From Pisaster brevispinus (taxonomy: Eukaryota > Echinodermata > Asteroidea > Forcipulatida > Asteriidae): 64,000 bases of DNA. A program made the translations under genes and the position numbers. The DNA lies in the NCBI GenBank assembly GCA_023634235.1, contig JAMKCF010000019.1, positions 4,030,001 to 4,094,000 of the forward strand, read 5' to 3'. Position 1 is the first letter of the stretch, and each line of letters opens with the position of its first letter. The notes under the pieces are model-generated. The model was not told where the DNA came from. It searched no databases and worked only from the letters and a program-made list of their open reading frames with translations. Below, one piece after another: positions 10,491-19,997 of this stretch.

Positions 10491-10591
10491 AGCCAGAGAT
10501 GTAGCTAATAGTTCCCTGAAATCAAGTGCAGATGGAGTCACCACTACTGACACCATGAAGGCTACAGGGCATGAAGGAGAGCAATGTGTAT
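10491..10591 (+). other. Exon-like block in duplication copy 1
   Basis: The acceptor TTGACCTTTCAG ends at 10,490 and a good donor, T|GTAAGC, lies at 10,592. The block is nearly identical to 58,217-58,317, with 1-3-nt indels. If entered in phase 1, as the upstream exons near copy 2 would predict, this copy stops after four codons (EPEM, stop). Coding function is therefore doubtful here. Confidence 0.45.
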
Positions 10592-11239
10592 GTAAGCATC
10601 GTTATCATCAAGACATCTTAGCTGTTCATCTAGGGGTATTATGCATTAACTCTGCGTGACACCATCAAAAAATAATCACACCATTTCACCATGCCTTACT
10701 TATTGAGTAACAGTTTGATTTTAGCGTGTAATACATTTCTGTGAAGAACCAAATCACTTTTAAATCAGCCACAGCATTAGATATAGACCCTTTTGACTAA
10801 ATAAAATCAATTCAAGCAAAATTGCATTTTGAGATGAGCCCACAAGTCTCTTTCTGCTCAATCAACCATTTCTATGAATAACGCCTTTTGTTTACAAAAC
10901 TTAGCAAGGCTGAGTAATTGCTGTACAATTCCTATGGGAATTCCTGGAGAACGGGTTATTGTTGGATTGAAAAATGGCGGACTAATTACTTTTTAATTAA
11001 AAACTGTTACTCAATAAGTGAGCACTGGTGTCACGGAGGGTTAAGAACCAAACAATTTGTTATCTTTATTCTGTAATGTATTTTAGATGTGCTAGTTTGA
11101 TATTTGATGCTTTTTGTAATTGTCATATTAAGTGGGCTGTTTTTGCAGCACTGTACATTCTTGTAAATAAGTACACCATAGCAAGCAAGCAAGCACATAT
11201 GCATTTTTTGCGCTGTGAAATTGGCGATCTTAGAGCCTT

Positions 11240-11383
11240 GGTGGTGCGGCATTCCGATTTGGTGGTGCGGCGTTCCGATTTGGTGGTGCGGCGTTCCGAT
11301 TTGGTGGTGCGGCGTTCCGATTTGGTGGTGCGGCGTTCCGATTTGGTGGTGCGGCGTTCCGATTTGGTGGTGCGGCGATTCGG
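11240..11383 (+). repeat. 21-bp tandem repeat, 6 full copies plus a partial
   Basis: The unit is GGTGGTGCGGCGTTCCGATT plus T. Because 21 is divisible by three, all frames stay open; on the + strand one frame reads a VVRRSDL heptad. Each unit has a small CGG-CGTT-CCG hairpin. The last unit diverges to GCGGCGATTCGG, as it also does in copy 2. Confidence 0.95.
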
Positions 11384-11795
11384 AATCGATGGTGGTAGAA
11401 TCACGGAAAATTCCGAATAGTGAAAGGGACCTGGACACTTGCACGTGGCTTGTGGGGTCCTACTTCCGGCCGGGGTGACAGTCGGTGGTTGATCTTAAAG
11501 GTGCATCAGGCTCCTCAGCGGGTAGGATGGTTCTGTTGTGATCACAATCGGTTGACTAACGGGAGTAGTCCCTAGTCTAGGCCGTGGGGCTAGTGGACCG
11601 CGTTACTACAGTAGGGGACTGCCTCGGGGACTTGTTCGCCTTGGGGTGGCGGACCGGACCCTTCCTAATGGGAGGTGCAATGGCCCTGACGATCTGGAAA
11701 GCGTGATGGGGCTGGTATCCTGGAACCTGCACGTTGGTGGCCCTGCTTTTAACTAATCGACCAGGATGTTTTTGGCAAAATTTAAAACTGACTGA

Positions 11796-11801
11796 AATAA
11801 A
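11796..11801 (+). promoter_or_regulatory. Polyadenylation signal AATAAA at the end of the conserved core
   Basis: AATAAA lies inside ACTGAAATAAAATGCTTGC and is followed within about 25 nt by the point where similarity to copy 2 drops. The same placement is found at 59,193-59,198. Confidence 0.5.
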
Positions 11802-12065
11802 ATGCTTGCAATGGTGTACTTATAAAAATATTTTATATATTTAATTGTAAGATTATACTTTCACTTTGATATGATTGTTGATCAATCACCTCAGATTCCT
11901 AAGAAACACTAATCAAGAACTGTATGTTCTGTATTTACACTGTTTGTGATGTTTAACTTTATCAGTTGTGTACACAGTAACTTTGATGTGGTAGTTTTTG
12001 CCCCCGAATAAGTATATATTGGTTTAAAATTTTGGTTATGATCGTGATTGTGTTTAAGTAAAGAT

Positions 12066-14390
12066 ACGAGGCTGCTGCAGACGGATTGGAGCGCGAGCCG
12101 TGCGAACATAGAGTCATCGGGCGTTGAAAATATTGCGTTGAAAATATTGCGTATCTACTTGACCGTTAAAATGCACTGGATTGTGTCATTACTTTTTGTC
12201 TTTGCAAAGTTCAGAGACAAATTAGATATTTTAAAAAATTGACAAGTAACAAATTAAGGTATAATGTATAAATGAATATATATATCTATACATATACGTG
12301 TAATAAATATGTTTAACAGAATCTTGAAACAATAGTATGGAGGCTAGACTGAGGAAACTAATTTTCCTGTAACCAAAAAGATTGCAAATTTTGGGAACAA
12401 ACAGTGAAAAAAGTATATACTTAAAGCATGATATAAAACAAGTGAAATGTTTTATAGAAAGGGCTTTATTGATAACATCAGTTCTTTGCTTAACAACTTA
12501 TGATTTATTTAATAAAATCCCATGAAATTTCACCACTAACAAATGAAAATTAATAACTTCTATGATTTGATTAAGATGACTAAAAATAAATGACCACATT
12601 TAGCATAACCAGTATTTTAATCAGAAGATAAACTACAATGTATGATAAACCATGGTAAAATATTTCCACTGCATTAATTACTTGCTATAAAAATGAATCC
12701 ATTCATATCTTTATCTAGGACAGATAGGCTACATGTCCTGATAAAAAATGTTGTTGTTGTTTTGTTTTTTTGTTTGGGGGTGAAAATTAAGAGTTTTTTT
12801 TACAATGTTCATGAATTTGACAGCAAATATCTGATAACTTAAGGTAATGTAGTATCTCCTACTAACATCCAATAACTTACTTAGTTTTAGACTTAAAATT
12901 CATAGATAGATAGATGTTTTTAATTTGTCCACATCACAAAAAATAGACATTTTGCCTCCATTGGCTTTAATTACAATAAAAGTAAATAAGTAGACAATGA
13001 ACACACTCGTATTTGGGTGGCATACTCCTCAGTGTCAAGGCCTAAGGGAGTAACAACCAGCAATGCTCCTTCAGGGTGTGGCAGACACACCACTGTTGCC
13101 GGGTGGCGCACTCCTCAGTGTCAAGGCCTTAGGGCCTATGTTGTTATTGTTTGAAATTAACTTTATAAATAAGTTCAGTAAATTATGCATGAAATAAATA
13201 TTTTACTGATATGTTGCAAATATTGTACTTATAAATTTATAAATAAATTTCCAGAACTAACTTTTAAATTAGGCTTAAAGAAATAAATGAAAACACTTGA
13301 CACCCAAATGACATTTTTTATGTCTGACATAACCAGTATTTAATATTGTCTGTGTTTATTCAATTAGTTAAACTAATGGAATGGGTAACAGATCAGGCAA
13401 AAGGTATCAATAATGGTAATTGGGGTCCGCTCGAAGGCACATGAAGACTGCCCATTTTTTTCAACTAACAGCTGCACAAAAAATGAAATTTTATTAGCAG
13501 TTCTTGTTTTATGTTATTTTGTTTGTTTATTAGAAAAGGTGGGTGGTTCTTTTGGGTTCCAGCCCTCTCACGAAGAATCAGGCCTACGGTAGATGAAACA
13601 CTTGATTTCTAACATGACCAACACTAATATACTTATATGTAGAATAATTGTATAATGCTTTGTTTTACAAGTTGTATAGCACCTGGTGTTGGGTGGGGCT
13701 CTTTAACTATTTATGGAGGAGTTAGTCCAATATGTAGATTTGCTCTGTTTGGCCAGTTACGCTTCTTATTAAAGTGAAAGTAGGCCTATTGCATTTCCAT
13801 TCATGTTATAACAATTTAACATTTCCAACAATATCAATGGTTAATCTCAATGAAAAAAACCCCAACAGTTCAAATGATCTAACACATGTTTTCTTGATAC
13901 TTTTCTAACAAGATAATTTATCAAATAAATAAATAACAAGTATTATGTATTTCAATGCATTACACCTTTTCATCTTATACAATTTTAATGTTAACATTTA
14001 ACAGTATAATATAACTTATTTGTGAACTACTAATACAAATTTGAAACCTTTAGTCTTCATCTGTACGTTAATCTTTACAAATTCATGTGACACATTTAAT
14101 TGTTAAGAAACTCGTGCAATAAAAAAAAGTAATTACAAATAATTAATATGTTTGATTAAATAGAACAAAACTGAAAGGCATAAACAAAACCAAACAAATT
14201 GGGCAATGGCATGCTAATAACTTCTGCAGTAACGCCGTCAGAATGAAATACTGTGGTTGCAGTAACATAGTCGAAATGAAATATCGTGATGGTGGTTTTT
14301 GTCTGCCAGCGGGCACTAGAGCGAAATCTTAACTTGCATTCTTTACCCAATCGGTGCATCTATTAAGCTGAGCAAAATAGCAGCCTCGTT
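12066..14390. mobile_element. Candidate TIR-bounded AT-rich element within duplication copy 1
   Basis: ACGAGGCTGCT at about 12,066-12,076 is mirrored by AGCAGCCTCGT at about 14,381-14,391. Copy 2 keeps the same inverted pair (59,460 and 59,498 versus 62,842). The interior is about 70 percent AT with no long ORF and is much more diverged between copies than the flanks. The short 11-bp inverted repeat makes this a weak transposon call. A pair of inverted binding sites or promoter words is the alternative. Confidence 0.35.
13009..13137 (+). repeat. Two-copy direct repeat
   Basis: GGGTGGCATACTCCTCAGTG and TCAAGGCCTAAGGG near 13,015 recur as GGGTGGCGCACTCCTCAGTG and TCAAGGCCTTAGGG near 13,100. 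Confidence 0.8.
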
Positions 14391-14860
14391 TTGGAAATGA
14401 TTTTATGCGGGGAGTTAAATTAAATCGATGTGTGTTCAAAGTTCAGAATGACCCCAAATATATGTAGGTGATAAATAAATAATATTGAAGTAAACTCTGA
14501 TGTTATAAAACCACTTTTATTGTATAAAGAAACTGCTTGATATATTATTTTAACAGAATTTCTTTATTCATGTATAAAAGACATAAAGTTGTTTGTGGTT
14601 TTTACACAAGATGACAAATAAAATGGGGTAGGGGGGGGGCAGGGACAACTTGCAATTAGAAGCCATTTTTTTGTTCCCCAAAACTCTCAATGATAAACAG
14701 AGTACCCAAGTAGTTTTCCCATTGGGTTGTGCTGCATTTGGACCGTTCAGCAACCACTTGACCGAAGAAAACTGGTCCCTCTATGTCACAACTCTCTCAA
14801 TATATGGCTCTGGCTAGTTGATGGTAATAGCGCCCTCTACCAGAAGACCAAGAATTTTTT

Positions 14861-15595
14861 TTTTATATAACCCTTATCTCGATTATGCTATGTAGAATTG
14901 AAGAATAATAGTTTCATATAAAGCACTTAATACATTGCAGCCACTGTTTTAGTCTTCACAGGCCCTTATTTTACAAATTTAACTGGTGAATTTTAAACTC
15001 TGCTGACAAGGTTGAAAATTGGGGGGGGGGCACTAATTTTACCCATCCTGTAGACAAGAAAATGCGATATTATAAACCTTATAATGTACTTAGAGCGTTT
15101 TCATAAGTAAACCGTATCACAATATAGTTATTGTTGTAATTAATAGTTTATTTGTTTAATTTCAAGACTGGATGTTAGTTGTGCAAAAGATTCATACTTT
15201 TGACAAGGAAAATTAGCTTGATATTGGCTGCAATTTAATTGCAGTATAAACATAAGGTATACGTCAGTCTGACATTCATTTTAAAGATCTTATTCTTGTT
15301 TAATACTTTTAATTCATTGTGAAGTTTGTATTTTTTGTTTAAAAGCTATATCTATTAAGGTTTTTTATCTGTACTTTTTCTTGTTAACCACATTTTATAT
15401 CTGTAATGTTTTTTTCGCTCTTTTCAAATGGTACAAATAAAATATCTGTATACAGACCCTAACAAACATTTTCTTCATTCTCTTTTTGTTTTCCTCTCCT
15501 GGTAAGGTCATAGGTCAAAGGGTGCATCTCATTATTTTTTTTCAATTGACCTTCTCAACCTAAGGTTTAAATATTAGTTCCGAGCAATTTTTTTC
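14861..15595. other. Unassigned AT-rich sequence
   Basis: No gene found. A G run is present near 15,019-15,028. Confidence 0.5.
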
Positions 15596-15600
15596 AAGCG

Positions 15601-15682
15601 GTGATTTAGCCCAGCGGGCTAGCTCACAGCTCCCGGAATTCTGGAGCTGTGAGCTCGGGGGTTCAAATCCTGGTGGGCCCTC
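15601..15682 (+). repeat. tRNA-like/SINE head with a strong internal hairpin
   Basis: A B box (GGGGTTCAAATCCTGG) at about 15,657-15,672 follows a 13-bp perfect stem, AGCTCACAGCTCC/GGAGCTGTGAGCT, with loop CGGAATTCT (about 15,622-15,656). The long stem replaces a normal anticodon arm, so this is not a working tRNA. Confidence 0.5.
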
Positions 15683-15721
15683 TTTTTACCAGTAAAAAAG
15701 AACTTTTTTTTAATTTCTGGA

Positions 15722-15800
15722 AAAAATGGGTAGGGCTTGAACCAGGTACCTTTAGCTCAGTATGCACTCCCTCTCGCCGCTCTGCTACTGAGCTTTCATG
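15722..15800 (-). mobile_element. tRNA-derived SINE head, minus strand
   Basis: On the minus strand an A box, AGCTCAGTAGCAGAGCGG, and a B box, GGTTCAAGCCC, are spaced as in a tRNA. It faces the tRNA-like unit at 15,601. Confidence 0.55.
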
Positions 15801-15879
15801 AAAATCATACAATTTTTGACCTGATGAATATTAGAATGGCCTGACTTAGAAAATTTTTCAAAAATAAGTTTTCCCTGGC

Positions 15880-16267
15880 TATACCCTTGGATTTTTGGCT
15901 GATCTGAGGGCTGACCAGGGCCTTGGAGCTTGGCTTTGGGAGTAAAATTTCTAAGTGCTGAGGGGCCAGGGAGGCTGCTGGGCAGTGGGCTGGGCTGATT
16001 GGGCTAAGGGTTTGGTAGAGTGATGGTAGCGGTGATGGGCTGGGAGGCTAGTGTGAAGACAGTCAGCCAGTGGGTTGGGGTGAGGGCTTGGGGTTAGGGT
16101 TAGGGTTGGGTTTGGGGTTAGGGTAAGGGTTAGGATGGTAGGAGTGATGGGCTGGGCTGGTTGGGGTGAGGGTAGGAGTGATGGGCTGGACTGGTTGGGA
16201 TGAGGGCTTGGGGTGAGGGTAGGAGTGATGGGCTGGACTGGTTGGGATGATCGAGGGCTTGAAGTTA
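15880..16267 (+). repeat. G-rich minisatellite with TTAGGG-like words
   Basis: Units such as GATGGGCTGGACTGGTTGGG followed by GATGAGGGCTTGGGGT and GAGGGTAGGAGT repeat. A short GGGTTAGGGTTAGGGTTGGG tract lies near 16,088-16,110. Confidence 0.8.
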
Positions 16268-17690
16268 GGGTCTTTTTTTTGTCTTAAAGGTGTGGTACAT
16301 TTTTCAAGGAAGTTTTGATTTAAAGGCGTGTTACTTTATTGTTTTTGAAGGGTTGCAGTATTTTAGAAATACATTTTAATGTTTAGTATAACTGAATGTT
16401 TTGAAGGTATGACTGGCTGGTTAGGGTCAAAGGTATAACTTAGTGGTTAGGTTTTGGGTTAGGATTGAAGGGATGGATTTGATTTAAAGTGACAGTGCAA
16501 ACATTTATTGAGGCATTTATTTAAAGGCATTCATGTTTTACTTTTGGTAGTTAATGGATGAACCTCCCCTGCAAAAGATATTTAAAGGGTATACATTTTG
16601 TATTAAAGTTTGTTTTTTTGTTAAAGGGATGGAGTTTTTCATATTAAAGTAGTTTTAATCTTAGATATAATTTGAAGGTAGGGTCTTTTTTAGCTTAAAG
16701 GTGTGGTACATTTTTCAAAGAAGTTTTGATTTAAAGGTGTGTAACTTTATTGTTTTGGAGGGCTTGCAGTATTTTAGAACACATTTTAATGTATGGTATA
16801 ATTCATTGTTTTGAAGGTATGACTGGGTGGTTAGGGGCAGAGTTGGGGTATGAAGGTGTGACTTGGTGTTTAGGGTTAGGGTTAAAGGTATATTTTGGAG
16901 CTTGGGGTTAGGGTTCAGGTTGAACGGTTGGATGGATTTGATTTCAAGTAATGCATTTGCGTTCATGTAATACTTTTTTTAAAATAAAGGGTCAAACCTG
17001 CCCTGCAAAATATATTAAAAGGGAGGTAATTTTGTATTCAATTTCTAAAAAATTTGGTTAAATTGGAACTTTTCATATTGAAGTATTTTTATTTTTAGAT
17101 AAAATTTAAAGGTCTTTTTTGTCTATTTTTCAAGGAAGTTTTGATTTAAAGGTGTTTTACTTTATTGTTTTGGAGGGCTTGCAGTATTTTAGAAATACAT
17201 TTTAATGTATGGTATAAATTCATTGTTTTGAAAAGGTATGACTAGGCGGTTAGGGTTAGGGTTGGGGTCTGAAAAATTGGTGTTTAGGTTAAGGGTTAAA
17301 GGTAAAACTTGGTGGTTAGGGTTTGGGTTGAAGGGTCGGATGGATTTGATTTAAAGTGACAGTGCAAATATTTTATTAAGGAATTTATTTAAAGTCGTTC
17401 ATGTTTTACTTTGGGTAATTAAGGGATGAACTTCCCCTGCAAAAGATATGTAAGGGTATAAATTTTGTAATACAGTTTTTGTGAAAGGGATGGAATTTTT
17501 CTTATTAAAGTAGTTTTATTTTTAGATATAATTTGAAGGTAAAGTCTTTTTTTTGTCTTAAAGGTGTGGTACATTTTTCAAGGAAGTTTTGATTTAAAGG
17601 CATGTTACTTTATTGTTTTGGAGGGCTTGCAGTATTTTAGAAATACATTTTAATGTATGATATAATTTATTGATTTAAAGGTATGACTAA
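16268..17690 (+). repeat. ~410-435-bp higher-order tandem repeat, about 3.4 units
   Basis: Unit starts, marked by GGGTCTTTTTT-like sequence followed by CTTAAAGGTGTGGTACATTT, lie near 16,268, 16,680, 17,108 and 17,543. Each contains TTTATTGTTTTGGAGGGCTTGCAG, GGTATGACTGG and GGTTAGGG words, and GAACCTCCCCTGCAAAAGA. The open frame at 16,715-16,966 is a repeat by-product. Confidence 0.85.
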
Positions 17691-18329
17691 GTGGTAAGGG
17701 TGATAGGGTTTGGGGTCTGAAGGTGTGGCTAGCGTTAGGATTGGGGTTGAAGGTATGACTAGGTGGTTAGGATTGGGGTTGAAGGCATGGGTGTTAAGGG
17801 TTAGGGTTGAAGGTACGACTAGGTGGTTAGGACTGGGTTGAAGGCATGAGTGTTTAGGGTTAGGGTAGGGGTTGAAGGTATGACTAGGTGGTTAGGATTG
17901 GGGTTGAAGGCATGGGTGTTAAGGGTTAGGGTTGAAGGTACGACTAGGTGGTTAGGATTGGGTTAAAGGCATGGGTGTTTAGGGTTAGGGTTGAAGGTAT
18001 GACCAGGTGGTTAGGACTGGGTTGAAGGCATGGGTGTTTAGGGTTAGGGTAGGGGTTGTAGGTATGACTAGGTGGTCAGGATTGGGTTGAAGGCATGGGT
18101 GTTTAGGGTTAGGGTAGGGGTTGAAGGTATGACTAGGTGGTTAGGATTGGGTTAAAGGCATGGGTGTTTAGGGTTAGGGTTGAAGGTATGACCAGGTGGT
18201 TAGGACTGGGTTGAAGGCATGGGTGTTTAGGGTTAGGGTAGGGGTTGAAGGTATGACTAGTGGTTAGGATTGGGTTGAAGGATTGGGTGTTTAGGGTTAG
18301 GGTAGGGGTTGTAGGTATGACTAGGTGGT
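17691..18329 (+). repeat. 65-bp TTAGGG-containing minisatellite, left part
   Basis: The unit TTGAAGGTATGACTAGGTGG / TTAGGATTGGGTTGAAGGCA / TGGGTGTTTAGGGTTAGGGT repeats about ten times with a second, shorter variant. The embedded telomere words make it look like interstitial telomeric sequence, but the 65-bp framework shows it is a minisatellite. The array resumes at 21,437. Confidence 0.9.
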
Positions 18330-18493
18330 TACACAGCAAAAACGCTGTTTAAAATCTTGCTGTTTAAAACAAAGTTGTTTAAAACCTTAAACAACGTTGC
18401 TCAGAATGACTCACTCTTGTTTAAACACCCGCTGTTTAAAATGCAATAGAGTAAATGACTTGTGTTTTGAACAATGTTGTTTAAATGTACGTC

Positions 18494-18622
18494 AGGCGTC
18501 ATCACGTGATGAATTTTCCCGCCGACGCTACTCAATCTCTCATAAAGGCGGACACTGACTGACATGAGTGAAATGTTATAAAAGATTTGGATTTTTAGAC
18601 CCTCATTTAAAACATTTCGAGG
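18494..18622 (+). promoter_or_regulatory. Promoter-like sequence and noncoding first exon inside the transposon
   Basis: An E2F-like TTTTCCCGCC at about 18,513-18,522 and a CACGTG-type word (ATCACGTGAT) at 18,500-18,509 precede CTCATAAAGGCGGACACTGA. The block ends at a strong donor, CGAG|GTAAGT, near 18,621. This pattern suggests a first exon feeding the coding exon at 19,660. Confidence 0.45.
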
Positions 18623-19659
18623 TAAGTTTTACAACATTTGATTTCATTAAAGAGTTTAGAATTGTTTATTAAAAAAGGCTTTCCAGTAGGCCTATCATGA
18701 TTTAATTATTTAGCGCAAGAAAGTTTTGGCCCCGTCGCTTGATGACGGATTGGTTGTGGTGAATGAAATAATCACGGCTGTCATCTCGTCAAATTGATTT
18801 GCCTACCCATAACCGTTGCAATGGAAACGTTATGAGAACTCAAACTCTTAGGTTGCAAAACATTAGGTACAGCATCTAAAACAGCTGTACCGAATCAAGA
18901 TTGTACTTTTTTGCTGCTTTAGAACGTGCTTCAAAGGGTCAAAGGTTACAAAGTTTTGGGTTTGTGTGTACATGTATAGGCACTAGCTAACAAAGTAATA
19001 CACGGGGCGCCCGCGTGCAAACAACCTCACGACGTACTACGTTCACTCACACATCGGACATACGGGCTCACAACAAAATCGTTCGCCAAAAACGTATTTT
19101 TGGGATAGTGTGAACTAGTTACACATTTCTAAATAGTTTGAGAAGAACACTTGCAAGGTATATATGCCTGTTTTATATTTGAAGGTAGGCCTATTTTGGT
19201 ATGACCACGGTGTTCTTTTTAATTTGAAAACAGATTCGGTGAGCTGATGTGATCTGTGGATGTATAAATCAGTCACTGGCCTGTTGCCTTATTATGCCAG
19301 TCCACTTTGGGCCTATTTATTTACATGGGGCTAACCTAGACCCAGTTACTGGGGTGGGCTAACCTTACCTGAACTGAAGCACCTGGTTGTACTACTAAAT
19401 TAATATTTTACAATAAGGTGGGGAACATTTCTTTTTGATTCCCTCTTCCTGAACACAATTACTTGTGGGGCAGGTACATGTACATGAATGTAAATAGTCT
19501 TCTATTTCTCAAAAGTTTCTAACCAAATGCTGTTAGTTCTCTCTGTTTCCTTTGCATTTTATTCATTTGCTACGTACCCCTCATAGTTTTTACACCTCCC
19601 GATTGTTATTTCTCTCAGTCTAAATAAACTACTTGTGTCAACATATTTTCTCATTACAG

Positions 19660-19997
19660 GAGAGACATATCTGACATTACCTACACTGTAAGAAGCATAG
19701 ACAAGGACGCACAGTCGCAGCCTTTCATCATGGTTATAGAGTCAGCCATCAAGCCTATCCAGATATTATTTTGTCATCGTGGAAAGACAATTTGGCAATT
19801 AGTTCCAAACATTGGCAAAAGCAGTAGATTACTGCTTTAAGCGTATCTTAGTTTTGGATGTCCAGTACCAGCCTGCCTGCTGTGCCACATGGGAATTCTT
19901 GCAGACCACAATCTATGTCACTGGAGCAACTAGTGCCATTACAACAGTGAGGGAGTTGGGTACATTTCTGTCACAAACTCTTGCAAAAGATAAATAA
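19660..19997 (+). pseudogene. Frame-broken coding exon carried by the transposon
   Basis: The acceptor TTTTCTCATTACAG ends at 19,659. One frame runs RDISDITYTVRSIDKDAQS onward for about 60 codons and stops near 19,840. An overlapping frame from 19,812 continues with AVDYCFKRILVLDVQYQP, WEFLQTTIYV and ends LSQTLAKDK at 19,997, so a frameshift near 19,815-19,835 would join them. The second half resembles the C-terminal AVD.CFK...VL...YP....WEFLQ pattern that I recall from uncharacterised, transposon-associated proteins in fish and invertebrates. That recall is not backed by a search. No catalytic triad is visible, so the element is probably non-autonomous. An unspliced intron or a sequencing indel could also explain the break. 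Confidence 0.5.

Larger units (their letters stand above)
11208..11826 (+). ncRNA. Candidate structured RNA: 21-bp repeats plus GC-rich conserved core (copy 1)
   Basis: The block comprises a short conserved leader (TGCGCTGTGAAATTGGCG), six full 21-bp repeats, and a GC-rich core at about 11,409-11,826 that ends just past an AATAAA signal (11,796-11,801). Across the core I count three substitutions against copy 2 (58,806-59,222), while the DNA outside is only about 85-90 percent alike and contains indels. Visible stems: GGACC/GGTCC (11,427-11,431 with 11,456-11,460); GTCCCTAG with CTAGtGGAC (11,568-11,575 with 11,590-11,598); GTTCGCC/GGCGGAC with a 7-nt loop (11,634-11,654); CCTTCC/GGGAGG with loop TAAT (11,660-11,675). 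A 1-nt indel shifts the reading frame between copies, so the nucleotides rather than a protein are conserved. I could not match it to SRP, RNase P, MRP, 7SK, telomerase or rRNA sequence. Orientation is taken from the poly(A) signal. Confidence 0.5.
10440..14860 (+). repeat. Large duplicated segment, copy 1
   Basis: Colinear matches link this segment to 58,140-63,540. They include the exon-like block at 10,491/58,217, the 21-bp repeats at 11,240/58,573, the GC-rich core at 11,409/58,806, and CGAGGCTGCTGCAGACGG at 12,067/59,498. Further downstream come TAGTATCTCCTACTAACAT at 12,850/60,374, GGTTCTTTTGGGTTC at 13,544/61,941, AAAATAGCAGCCTCG at 14,374/62,836 and TAGCGCCCTCTA at 14,828/63,513. Copy 2 is about 1 kb longer, mostly through an internal duplication at 60.0-61.8 kb. 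Confidence 0.85.

Noticed and set aside
11031..11444. Minus-strand ORFs of 93-137 codons over the 21-bp repeat
   Set aside because: A 21-bp repeat keeps all six frames open. The frames outside the repeat are not conserved with copy 2.
11409..11826. Core as rRNA, SRP RNA, RNase P/MRP RNA, 7SK or telomerase RNA
   Set aside because: I compared remembered signature segments of these RNAs and found no match, including no CUAACCCU-type telomerase template. A covariance search could overturn this.
16715..16966. Minus-strand ORF in the satellite field
   Set aside because: The peptide is a low-complexity translation of TTAGGG-like repeats.
17691..18329. True telomere
   Set aside because: TTAGGG words are embedded in a 65-bp unit and the array continues into ordinary sequence on both sides.
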